A stretch of 64,000 nucleotides of DNA from Clostridiales bacterium Firm_16 (lineage in GTDB: Bacteria; Bacillota; Clostridia; Saccharofermentanales; Saccharofermentanaceae). Position 1 is the first letter of the stretch. The number at the start of each line of letters is the position of its first letter. The position numbers were made by a program, and so were the translations under genes. The stretch is taken from positions 1 to 64,000 of the forward strand of contig LVAV01000109.1 in the NCBI GenBank assembly GCA_001604185.1. The letters are read 5' to 3'. Of the stretch, positions 10,166-19,152 are shown one piece after another. The notes under the pieces are model-generated. The model had not been told where the DNA came from. It did no database searches and worked only from the letters and a program-made list of their open reading frames with translations.

Positions 10166-11667
10166 TGAGTAATCTTTCAACATTTGTGAAGAGAATAAGA
10201 GACATAATGCGTAATGACGCAGGTATCAACGGTGATGCACAGCGAATTGAACAGATAGCGTGGATGCTGTTTTTGAAAGTATACGATTCCAAAGAACAGA
10301 ACTGGTTACTAGATGATGATTATGAATCGATCATTCCGGAGAATTGTCGATGGAGCAATTGGGCAACCGATGATAAATCCGGAGCTGCTATGACTGGAGA
10401 TACGTTACTTGATTTCGTCAACAACACGCTCTTTCCTACGCTAAAGAATTTGGAAGTAACCATGGATACTCCGATTAAAAAGTCGATTGTGAAGACAACC
10501 TTTGAGGATGCGAATCAGTACATGAAGGATGGTGTGTTACTTCGTCAGGTAATCAACGTAATCGATGAACTCGATCTCCAAGATTACGGCGAAAGCCATG
10601 CGTTTGGAGACATTTACGAGAGCATCTTAAGGGAACTCCAAAGTGCTGGTTCAGCTGGTGAATTCTACACGCCTCGTGCGGTCACAGATTTTATGGCGTT
10701 GATGATTCAACCGAAGATTGGTGAGCATGTTGCCGACTTTGCCTGCGGTACTGGCGGATTTCTTACAAGCTGGTTGAAAGAATTAGACAAACAGGTCAAG
10801 ACTGCTGACGACACAGAAGAATTAAACAACTCAATCTATGGTATCGAGAAGAAACAATTCCCATATATGCTTTGTATCACGAACATGCTTCTTCACGATA
10901 TTGATATCCCGCGAGTATATCACGATAACTCACTGTTAAAGGATGTTCTTGATTATACCGAGGATGATCAGTTTGATGTTATTCTCATGAATCCTCCTTA
11001 TGGTGGAAACGAGAAAAATGAAGTAAAGAATCATTTCCCAGCAGATCTTGCAAGTAGTGAAACAGCGGATCTCTTTATGTCGGTTATCATGTATAGATTG
11101 AAGAAAACTGGTCGTGCAGCAGTTATTCTTCCTGATGGTTTCCTGTTCGGAACAGATAATGCTAAAGTAGCTATCAAAAAGAAGTTGCTGTCCGAATTTA
11201 ACTTGCATACGATTGTGCGTATGCCTCACAGTGTTTTCTCTCCGTACACGAGTATTACCACAAACATTCTTTTCTTTGATGCTGGAACGCCTACAAAAGG
11301 AACTTGGTTCTATCGTTTGGATATGCCAGACGGCTACAAGCACTTCTCAAAGACGAAACCAATGAAACTGGAACACTTTCAGCCTGCTATAGATTGGTGG
11401 AAATGTCGTGAAGAAATTACCATCGATGGATTTGAAAAGGCAAAGAAGTATTCTGCCGAGGATATTGCCGGAAGAAACTATAATATCGATTTGTGTGGCT
11501 TTCCTCACGAAGAAGAGGAGATCCTTCCGCCTGATGAACTGATCAGACAGTATCAGGAAAAACGAGCAAGTCTCAATGCCGATATTGATAGAATTCTTGC
11601 TGAGATTACATCTATTCTCGGAATCGACAAACTGGAGGAATGTTTCACTATTACACTGATCACTTAA
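10165..11667 (+). CDS. hsdM: Type I restriction-modification DNA methyltransferase subunit (HsdM)
   Basis: SAM motif FACGTGGFL; catalytic NPPYGG (N6-adenine MTase); HsdM N-terminal region; start overlaps hsdR stop (ATGA-type junction). Confidence 0.93.
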   Translation: MSNLSTFVKRIRDIMRNDAGINGDAQRIEQIAWMLFLKVYDSKEQNWLLDDDYESIIPENCRWSNWATDDKSGAAMTGDTLLDFVNNTLFPTLKNLEVTMDTPIKKSIVKTTFEDANQYMKDGVLLRQVINVIDELDLQDYGESHAFGDIYESILRELQSAGSAGEFYTPRAVTDFMALMIQPKIGEHVADFACGTGGFLTSWLKELDKQVKTADDTEELNNSIYGIEKKQFPYMLCITNMLLHDIDIPRVYHDNSLLKDVLDYTEDDQFDVILMNPPYGGNEKNEVKNHFPADLASSETADLFMSVIMYRLKKTGRAAVILPDGFLFGTDNAKVAIKKKLLSEFNLHTIVRMPHSVFSPYTSITTNILFFDAGTPTKGTWFYRLDMPDGYKHFSKTKPMKLEHFQPAIDWWKCREEITIDGFEKAKKYSAEDIAGRNYNIDLCGFPHEEEEILPPDELIRQYQEKRASLNADIDRILAEITSILGIDKLEECFTITLIT

Positions 11668-12113
11668 TTTATTCTATAGGACAGATCAACAATCGATTTA
11701 TTATCACGGGAAAAGAGAAGAAAGAATCTTTCAGAATTAGGAAACGAGCCAATTGTAATATTTTTCGTTTTTCTGAAACTGATTTTCCAATTCTAGCAGA
11801 TAAAAAAGCACGAAATTTGATAGAGCATATAGATGAGTATGATCAAGAGATAATAGAAGAATTCCGTGGAGTGGGCGGATTTAACTTGATTGACGAGGAA
11901 ACGCCCCCCAAACTGGTAAGTGATCTTCATAATAATCGACACACTCATATATATACTTTAGATTTGATTGACGGTAAGATTTTGTGTAAGAAGAAAACGG
12001 AATTGTTTGAGATATCGCTCAGTAGTCTGAAGGAAGAATTGGAGCACCTTTTGAAAAATGTCGAGCAGTTTCATAAGCTGGTGTCATCACCGCTATTTGA
12101 GTTTATGATGTGA
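11640..12113 (+). CDS. Unrecognised 157-aa protein overlapping the hsdM 3' end, in the hsdS position
   Basis: ATG 11640 inside hsdM preceded by GGAGGA; no TRD or coiled-coil HsdS features recognised. Confidence 0.6.
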   Translation: MFHYYTDHLIYSIGQINNRFIITGKEKKESFRIRKRANCNIFRFSETDFPILADKKARNLIEHIDEYDQEIIEEFRGVGGFNLIDEETPPKLVSDLHNNRHTHIYTLDLIDGKILCKKKTELFEISLSSLKEELEHLLKNVEQFHKLVSSPLFEFMM

Positions 12114-12285
12114 GTTAACTTCTAATGTGGTGACAGAACTGATTTAGTATTAGTACCGGAATGATATAATAAATCCATATGAACTTGCGTATAGGTTTTT
12201 CGTTTTTACTTGTTAAGACAGGATTTCTTGAAGGAGAATCTGGAGGACCGAACCAAGTAGAGCACGGGTTGTAAGGTGAAAGAAG

Positions 12286-12654
12286 ATGGATATCAATCGA
12301 GCGAAGCAGATCATTATGGATAACACGAAGGTGGAGGGGAGCAGCTTTATCTACTACCTTCATGAGAAGAGTGTTTTTGACGTAGAAGGGTTCTGGGATC
12401 TGTACGACAGTATCGTGGCGCTGGTGGAGTGTGAAGAGGAGAAGACGCCGGAGATGACGAAAAATCTCACGGATACTTACCAGAGGATACTGAAGTATTT
12501 CCTGTTCCATTTCGATCCTGCAGATCTGTTTACGATCGAGAACTTTCCGAAGGTGTATATCGGGTATATCGAGAGAATGGAATATGCCCTCATGGCCTAC
12601 TACACCGGAAACATGCGGTTAGTAGCAGAAGACAGTTTTGAGTTGCAGAGATGA
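12286..12654 (+). CDS. Hypothetical protein
   Basis: 122-aa ORF; stop overlaps the ATG of the next gene (ATGA). Confidence 0.65.
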   Translation: MDINRAKQIIMDNTKVEGSSFIYYLHEKSVFDVEGFWDLYDSIVALVECEEEKTPEMTKNLTDTYQRILKYFLFHFDPADLFTIENFPKVYIGYIERMEYALMAYYTGNMRLVAEDSFELQR

Positions 12655-13169
12655 GTATGGATATGCAGAAACTATGGCTAAGGGAAGTAACGGTGAACGA
12701 TGGTCCGGAAGGGCTTCGTTTCCTGAAGGATATCGTGAACGAAGAAGGCATCATGGTGGCCCCGGCCCCAAAAGATATCGATGCAAGTTCTTTTCCCAAG
12801 TGGTTACAGGCGAAAGCAGATACCGCCAAAGGATTGAATATGCCGGAAGGCTTCGTGCCTTGTACGACATACTGGGTCATGCTGGGAGAGAAGATCATCG
12901 GGCTTGCCAACATCAAGCATGAATTGAACGATTTTCTTCGAAAGAAGGGCGGACACATCGGACTGTCCCTGGCGAAGGAATATCGCGGGCGTGGCGTCGG
13001 TTTTGCCACGGCAAAACTTCTCATCGAGCGGGCCCGCACAGAGTTTGGTATCGGTGATATACTTATGACGAATGAACCGGAGAATATCGCCAGCAGGAAA
13101 CTCTGTGAGAAGCTTGGCGCGGAGCTGACGGATATAGATGAACATTGCCATTACTGGATCAGGAAATAG
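12651..13169 (+). CDS. GNAT-family N-acetyltransferase
   Basis: LSLAKEYRGRGVGFATAKLLIE acetyl-CoA binding motif; NIASRKLCEKLG. Confidence 0.85.
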   Translation: MSMDMQKLWLREVTVNDGPEGLRFLKDIVNEEGIMVAPAPKDIDASSFPKWLQAKADTAKGLNMPEGFVPCTTYWVMLGEKIIGLANIKHELNDFLRKKGGHIGLSLAKEYRGRGVGFATAKLLIERARTEFGIGDILMTNEPENIASRKLCEKLGAELTDIDEHCHYWIRK

Positions 13170-13268
13170 GGGGGGCAGATGGAGAACGGCAATCCTGGAA
13201 AGCAATATGAAGAAGTGATCACCGGTGAAGTGATCGAGAGCTTTGAAGAGAAGTGAGGAATTTCATAG

Positions 13269-14081
13269 ATGATCTATGCCATGAGTGATATACACGGAAG
13301 TCTTGCGGCGCTGGAGGAAAATCTGGCGCTTATTGATTTGTCCGGGACGAACCGGCTGGTGCTGTTGGGAGATTACATCGGGTACGGACATGAGTCCTGC
13401 GCAGTGCTGGAGCGGATCCGGGAACTGCAGCGCGAGTACGGTGCGGAGAAGGTGATCGTTCTCAAAGGGAACCACGAGGCGATGTTCCTGGAGTGGATCG
13501 CGGAATATGAGCGGCCGCTTTCTGTGGAAGAAGCGGAGCTGGCGTACGACAGTTGGTTGAAGACTGATGGGGAATATAGGTACAATACGTATAGGACATT
13601 CCTGCCGGTCGAGGTCTTCGAGAAATATCTGAAGTTTGCAGAGAGTGCGGATTTCGCTGCGGGGAATACCGAGGCGGTGCGTCTTCTCATGCGGGAGAAA
13701 GGGGACCTGATCAAATGGCTGCGTGGCCTGCCGCTTTACTATGAGACGAAGGATCAGATCTTCGTGCATGCCGGTGTGGATGAAGAAGCAGGGGAGTACT
13801 GGAACTATGGGACAGGCGAGGAAGTGCTGTTATGGAAGTTCCCGGCTACCTGCGGAAAGTTCTTGAAGACGATTATAGCGGGCCACGTCGGTACAAGCGG
13901 ACTCGCACACGATAGAGCTTTTCACGACGTATTCTACGACGGCGAAAGCCACTACTTCATCGACGGGTCGGTGTATAACCACGGGAAACTGCTGATCCTG
14001 GGGTACGACGAGGCGAGCGGGAAGTATTATCAGATCGAGAAGAGCGGGCGACGCGAGGTGAGAGCGGAGAGGGAAGCGTGA
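13269..14081 (+). CDS. Metallophosphoesterase (calcineurin-like / protein phosphatase-like)
   Basis: SDIHG, LLGDYIGYG, LKGNHEAM, IIAGHVGTSG motifs. Confidence 0.88.
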   Translation: MIYAMSDIHGSLAALEENLALIDLSGTNRLVLLGDYIGYGHESCAVLERIRELQREYGAEKVIVLKGNHEAMFLEWIAEYERPLSVEEAELAYDSWLKTDGEYRYNTYRTFLPVEVFEKYLKFAESADFAAGNTEAVRLLMREKGDLIKWLRGLPLYYETKDQIFVHAGVDEEAGEYWNYGTGEEVLLWKFPATCGKFLKTIIAGHVGTSGLAHDRAFHDVFYDGESHYFIDGSVYNHGKLLILGYDEASGKYYQIEKSGRREVRAEREA

Positions 14082-14156
14082 CGAGCGATCGATGCGGATA
14101 AAGTGATCGCGAATATGCGGTCGAAGTATGGGCTGTAAAGTACGAGAGGGAAATGT

Positions 14157-14720
14157 ATGGTCAGTGTTTTTGACGTAGACAATATGAATACAAGATTGAA
14201 TATGTACGTGCCGGAGGGGGAGAAGCTTCTGGTGGCGGTGAAGGCTGTGGGAACGGAGATGATCGTGCGTCAGTGTTTCTCGCATGCGAAGCCGCAGCGG
14301 CAGGAGGTTCTGGTGCGGTGCGATGACCCGCAGTGTTTCGTGCTGGATGTGAGCCGGGTGAAGTATGCGACGCACGATATCTATATCGGCATTACCGAGA
14401 ATTATCTCTTGTTCAGCGAGTGCGAGGACTATAAGCATTTCTGGGATTTCAAACCGGCGGTGCAGGGACAGTTCGAACCCCTGGAAGTCACTGAAGATGT
14501 GTCTTTGCTGGGATTCGGGCATGCGCAGGCTTTCACTGATGTGACGAAGTTCGAGTCGAAGAAGGGCCTGCTGGGGATGGTTAAGTTTAAGATCCAGTTC
14601 AAGAACGGATCCAGCTTCTCGTTCTTCATTCCGAAGAAGGCCGGGATCGGCAAGGGGATGCCGAATCACAAGGAGAATATGGAGAAGATCGTGGAGAGAT
14701 TGAACCGGCTGCAGAAGTAG
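14157..14720 (+). CDS. Conserved hypothetical protein
   Basis: 187-aa ORF in a consistent operon-like context. Confidence 0.6.
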   Translation: MVSVFDVDNMNTRLNMYVPEGEKLLVAVKAVGTEMIVRQCFSHAKPQRQEVLVRCDDPQCFVLDVSRVKYATHDIYIGITENYLLFSECEDYKHFWDFKPAVQGQFEPLEVTEDVSLLGFGHAQAFTDVTKFESKKGLLGMVKFKIQFKNGSSFSFFIPKKAGIGKGMPNHKENMEKIVERLNRLQK

Positions 14721-14943
14721 CGTGTGATTGGTGTGGCTCCGAATATCGTGTCTGTTAAGATGAGGCTGTCTTGCGAGGGTGGTGGTTATACCTGTGGTAG
14801 AAACGACTGCATGGGTGAGATGGTATAATGGCTTTGGACGTGTGCGCATTGTGCATATGAGTACAAGATCGTGCGGGGCGCAACCGGAGGGGGAACTGCG
14901 ATATGAATGATGCGCGCTCAGGGCGCGAGGAGGATAATCAGAA

Positions 14944-15699
14944 ATGCATATATTTTTGACCAGTATTTTGGGTGGGTCATATAAGATCGAGGACGTGCGG
15001 ATCGCGTGTCCGCTGTTGTCGGATAACGGTTTTCTCAAAAAGGTTCGGGCGTTGTGGCCGAAGGGGGCGAAGGTCCTCATGTTCTGTGCTTCGCCGGACA
15101 ACTATGAAAAGAACGATTCCCTGCTGGATTGTTTTCACGAAGCCCTGGAAATGAGCGGGCTGAGTTTCTCGAGCATAAAGATGTGTGACGACCGGACCGA
15201 ATCCCTGGTGGACAGTATCGGGGAGATGGATGTGGTGATCTTGACTGGGGGCCATGTGCCGACGCAGAATGCGTTCTTTAAGAAGATCGGATTGAAGGAG
15301 AAACTGGGTTCCTTCGACGGGATCCTGATGGCTTTGAGTGCGGGTTCCATGAACTGCGCGGAGACGGTGTATGCCGGACCGGAGCTGGAGGGAGAGGCCA
15401 TTGATCCGAATTACCAACGCTGGATCCCCGGACTGGGACTGACGGATGTGAATATCTATCCGCATTTTCAGTACCTGCGGGAGGAGACGCTGGACGGTCT
15501 TCGTCTGACGGAAGACATTACCATGCCGGACAGTAAGATCCACGAAATCCTGGCTTTGAACGATGGCAGCTACATAGAGATTGATGAGACGGGGGAGACG
15601 ACGGTGCACGGCGAGGCGTACCTCTTCCGGGACGGGGCGCTGGAGCAGATATGCAGCGACCAAGAATCTGTAAAATTGAAAGGAAGATACAATGAGTAA
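14944..15699 (+). CDS. Type 1 glutamine amidotransferase-like / peptidase S51 family protein
   Basis: LTGGHVPTQN, LMALSAGSMNCAE nucleophile elbow, GLGLTDVNIYPHF. Confidence 0.8.
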   Translation: MHIFLTSILGGSYKIEDVRIACPLLSDNGFLKKVRALWPKGAKVLMFCASPDNYEKNDSLLDCFHEALEMSGLSFSSIKMCDDRTESLVDSIGEMDVVILTGGHVPTQNAFFKKIGLKEKLGSFDGILMALSAGSMNCAETVYAGPELEGEAIDPNYQRWIPGLGLTDVNIYPHFQYLREETLDGLRLTEDITMPDSKIHEILALNDGSYIEIDETGETTVHGEAYLFRDGALEQICSDQESVKLKGRYNE

Positions 15700-16162
15700 C
15701 GATATAAGAGTTGAATTAGTAAAAGATCCGGAGCAGAAGACGAAGATCGCGCGCGAGATACTGGAGTCTTTGCTGGAGTGGTTCGAGGTAGAGGAATCCC
15801 GGGAAGGGTATATCAAGGGCAGCGCGGAGCAGACCATGGTGGTGGCCTGGGACGGCGAGACGCCTGCGGGATTTCTGTGTCTGAAGGAGACGGGTAAGGA
15901 TACCACGGGGATCGAGGTTATGGGGGTGAAGAAAGAGTACCACCGCCACGGCGTCGGCAGGAAGCTTTTCGAGCTGGCGAAGGAGATCGCCAAGAGCGAG
16001 GGGTATTCCTTCATGCAGGTGAAGACTGTGCAGATGGGGTACTATGAGGATTACGACCGGACTAACCGTTTCTACCTCGGCGTGGGTTTCAAAGAGTTGG
16101 AAGTGATCCCGGTGATCTGGGGCGAGGAGAACCCGTGCCAGATTTACGTGATGGCGCTGTGA
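15692..16162 (+). CDS. GNAT-family N-acetyltransferase
   Basis: VMGVKKEYHRHGVGRKLFELAKE motif; start overlaps the previous gene. Confidence 0.85.
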   Translation: MSNDIRVELVKDPEQKTKIAREILESLLEWFEVEESREGYIKGSAEQTMVVAWDGETPAGFLCLKETGKDTTGIEVMGVKKEYHRHGVGRKLFELAKEIAKSEGYSFMQVKTVQMGYYEDYDRTNRFYLGVGFKELEVIPVIWGEENPCQIYVMAL

Positions 16163-16273
16163 AGGAACCTCGCTTGCGTTCTTCTTTTGAACGATAATGT
16201 TTACTATTGTTGACGTTAAGCGCGTTAGTGTATACAATAGAAAACGTTAATTAGATTTTCTTGAGGAGAAAAC

Positions 16274-16594
16274 ATGAAGAAAGCAGCGTACAATATTCTA
16301 CCGGATACAGAGAAAGTATTGATGCAATTGGGGGAGCAGATCAAGCTGGCGAGATTGAGACGGAATCTCCCGGCGGAGCTTGTTGCTGAACGTGCCGGCA
16401 TCAGTCGGGCATCCTTGTGGAAGGTCGAATCAGGGAACCCGGCAGTGGCTATGGGTATTTATGCCGCAGTTCTTCATGCTCTGAATAACATGGATAAGGA
16501 CTTGCTTCTTGTTGCGAAGGATGATGTCATGGGTAGACAGATCCAAGATCTTGAACTTCGAGTTGGAAAGCGGGCACGAAGGAGAAAGAACTGA
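16274..16594 (+). CDS. XRE/HipB-like helix-turn-helix regulator
   Basis: LGEQIKLARLRRNLPAELVAERAGISRASLWKVESGNPAVAMGIYAAVLHAL; TGATG overlap with the downstream hipA remnant. Confidence 0.8.
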   Translation: MKKAAYNILPDTEKVLMQLGEQIKLARLRRNLPAELVAERAGISRASLWKVESGNPAVAMGIYAAVLHALNNMDKDLLLVAKDDVMGRQIQDLELRVGKRARRRKN

Positions 16595-16827
16595 TGGCTA
16601 GAACAGAGCAGTGTATATGTCTATGATAGTTTCAGTGAAGAAAGCCCGCTAAACTTGCTGTCTCTGTTGCTCCGCGTTTCGGAATCGAGGCGCAGTCTGC
16701 AGAAAAAATATCAGATGAAATGATCCGCATCGTTCGAGAAAATTGGAAGAAACTTGCCGCGAAGTATGGGTTGTCTCGTGGACAGATCGAGAATATGCGT
16801 CCGGCGTTTCAGATTTGCGAGCTGTGA
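16594..16827 (+). pseudogene. Decayed hipA-like kinase toxin remnant (N-terminal stub joined to C-terminal tail)
   Basis: ATG overlapping hipB stop; frameshifted SVYVYDSFSEESP; C-terminal VAPRFGIEAQSAEKISDEMIRIVRENWKKLAAKYGLSRGQIENMRPAFQICEL*. Confidence 0.72.
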
Positions 16828-16986
16828 TAGAATCGCTGTCTTGCGTAACCTGCCTCGGACGCGTGCGGGATATCCAGTCATATTTTGGCAAACCGGCAAT
16901 ATTTCTTTTCCGAGGATTCGGTATAATCGAGCGTAGAAACCGAAGAGTGTTTCGGAGTTCCGATTGGAACGGGAAAGGAAGTTTTT

Positions 16987-17583
16987 ATGGGCACTCATTC
17001 AGCTGTTCACAGATTCCACGAGGCGGGATCGGATCCGAACGTAAACAATGTCATGAAGTTTCGTGAACCGGCGCACTCGCTCTATACATCGACAAAAGTT
17101 TTCACGATCCATCACCATATCGATATTATGGACGACAACATGAATGTCGTGTATCAGTCTCGCAGTAAGGCGCTTTCGCTTCACGACAAGACGGATATCA
17201 CAGACAGCAACGGACGTTTTGTTGCGCATATCGAGAGAAAGTTGTTTTCCTTTCATGAAAGACATTTCATCACCATGGCCGATGGTTTTGCCTTCGAGTT
17301 ATCGAATGAACTGTTCCATCTTGTGAAGGACATTACGAATATCGAGGGACTGGGCTGGCAGCTTCAGGGTAATCTGCTGGGACTGAACTTCGAACTGTAC
17401 GATGAGTATGATGATATCGTTGCCGTCATCGGCCAGAAGATGTTCTCGATCCATGACAAGTACTGCATCGATATTTATCAGCCAGACAAAGAGGCGATCG
17501 TTGTGGCGATCCTCGTGGCTCTCCAGCATATGATCCGTGATCGTCAGTCTTCGAGCGGCAGCGGTGGCGGCGGTTCGAACTGA
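16987..17583 (+). CDS. LURP-one-related (tubby-like fold) family protein
   Basis: Repeated KVFTIHHHIDIMDDNMNVVYQSRSK / KLFSFHERHFITMADG / KMFSIHDKYCIDI pattern. Confidence 0.7.
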   Translation: MGTHSAVHRFHEAGSDPNVNNVMKFREPAHSLYTSTKVFTIHHHIDIMDDNMNVVYQSRSKALSLHDKTDITDSNGRFVAHIERKLFSFHERHFITMADGFAFELSNELFHLVKDITNIEGLGWQLQGNLLGLNFELYDEYDDIVAVIGQKMFSIHDKYCIDIYQPDKEAIVVAILVALQHMIRDRQSSSGSGGGGSN

Positions 17584-17733
17584 GACGACCCGGTGAGAGA
17601 ACAAAACACACGCACCACAATTTCACTATTTCTAGTGATGTACGATTTTTCTCCCTATGATACTCTCTACTCGAAGCACACAGATCTGTGTGCTTCTTGT
17701 TCAAATTGATTTTGAAAGGAATGAGAGAAGAAT

Positions 17734-19032
17734 ATGAAGAGAAAGATCATTGCATGTGTGCTGATGTTTGCTATGGTGGCGTCGATGGCGGCTTGTGACA
17801 AGTCCGGTGAGACATCGAAGGAGACTTCGAAAGTAACGACGGAGGCAACGCAGAAGGATTCATCGGAAGAGACATCCGACGCAACGTCAGAAGCGACCGC
17901 CGACGCAAGCACGGATGCCACGACTGAATCCGCCGAAGAAACAACGACCCCGGCCGCCCAGGGCGAACTTACGAAGGAGAAGTACGATGCCATCTCTCCG
18001 GAAGACCTGCTGACAGCCTGCGGTATCGCAGACCCACAAAACCTGACAGAGGATGAGTATTTCAAACTCCTGGAGACATACCGCTTTGTCGATCTCGACT
18101 ACGAGAAGATGGAGATGGCGGCCAATTCTCCGACGAAGGAAGCCATCAAGCTGGTGAAGAAGCTCTCTATCGATAAAGTTATGGACCGACTGCTGGACAG
18201 TGAATACCCGCAGGTAAGAGGATACGGCCTCGCCAGCCTACAGGGACTTTTTGGCGTGAATGAAAAATCCATGCAGAAAGCACTGGAAGTTCTGGAAACA
18301 GAGAAGGACGACTATTGCCTTTATAGCGCGACCTGCGGCCTGATGAACGAGATGAAGAGCGACCCGAAGGTGGCAGAGTTCATCTTCAAAATGGCTGATC
18401 ACTCGAATACCCGCATCCGCGTGCGTGCGGCCATTGCTATCGGTAACTCCTGGTCCAAAGGCGTGGACGGAACGGTGGAGAAGATCATCGCCATGATGAA
18501 CGATCCCGAGATCGAAGTACAGAAGACCGCGCTGGCCAATGCCGGCAAGCTCCGCGACGAAGCTGTGATCGAACCCATCGTAGCGGTCCTGAATGACGAG
18601 TCCCGCGCCAAAGTTCACGGCGACGCGGTACGTGGTCTGTCCACACTGTGGCTGGACTACCCGATGCACGAATCCACTTCCGAAGCGGCCTATAAGGCGA
18701 CCCTCGACTACTATTCCAAGACCCCGAGAAACAAGGATGTTCCGGCCTGGAGCGGTGTTTCTACTTTCAACACTGTTTCGGAAAAAGGTCTGACTGACAA
18801 TCAGTGGCGCGAGAAGGCGACGTACTTCAACGCAGACAAGTTTACAAAGGTGATGGCGGACCTCATCGCAGATCCGGATGCCAACTGGCTGGCCAAAGAA
18901 CCGGCCATGAAGGCGGTGCTGGCGCTTTGCCCGGAGAAGTTCGATTCCCTGGAAGAAGCCGCCAAAGCCTGCGGAGACAAGAAGGTCACCGATGCTTTCA
19001 CTAAGCTGAAGGAGAAGCAGAAGGAGTCCTGA
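17734..19032 (+). CDS. Lipoprotein with HEAT-like repeats
   Basis: Lipobox MFAMVASMAAC; Thr/Ser/Glu linker; repeats IRVRAAIAIGNSW, VQKTALANAGKLRDEAVIEPIVAVL. Confidence 0.75.
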   Translation: MKRKIIACVLMFAMVASMAACDKSGETSKETSKVTTEATQKDSSEETSDATSEATADASTDATTESAEETTTPAAQGELTKEKYDAISPEDLLTACGIADPQNLTEDEYFKLLETYRFVDLDYEKMEMAANSPTKEAIKLVKKLSIDKVMDRLLDSEYPQVRGYGLASLQGLFGVNEKSMQKALEVLETEKDDYCLYSATCGLMNEMKSDPKVAEFIFKMADHSNTRIRVRAAIAIGNSWSKGVDGTVEKIIAMMNDPEIEVQKTALANAGKLRDEAVIEPIVAVLNDESRAKVHGDAVRGLSTLWLDYPMHESTSEAAYKATLDYYSKTPRNKDVPAWSGVSTFNTVSEKGLTDNQWREKATYFNADKFTKVMADLIADPDANWLAKEPAMKAVLALCPEKFDSLEEAAKACGDKKVTDAFTKLKEKQKES

Positions 19033-19152
19033 TCGGACGTATGCGAGACTGTAAAACGTGGCGCGCGAGCCGTGCACTCGGAACGTCAAGACGTGGCGCT
19101 CGAAACCGTTAAGTAGTACAATCGTTTACGGAATGGTATCACGAGGTTGGGT

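Noticed and set aside
13830-15101. 423-aa minus-strand ORF
   Set aside because: Spans parts of three plausible plus-strand genes and intergenic DNA; no recognisable family
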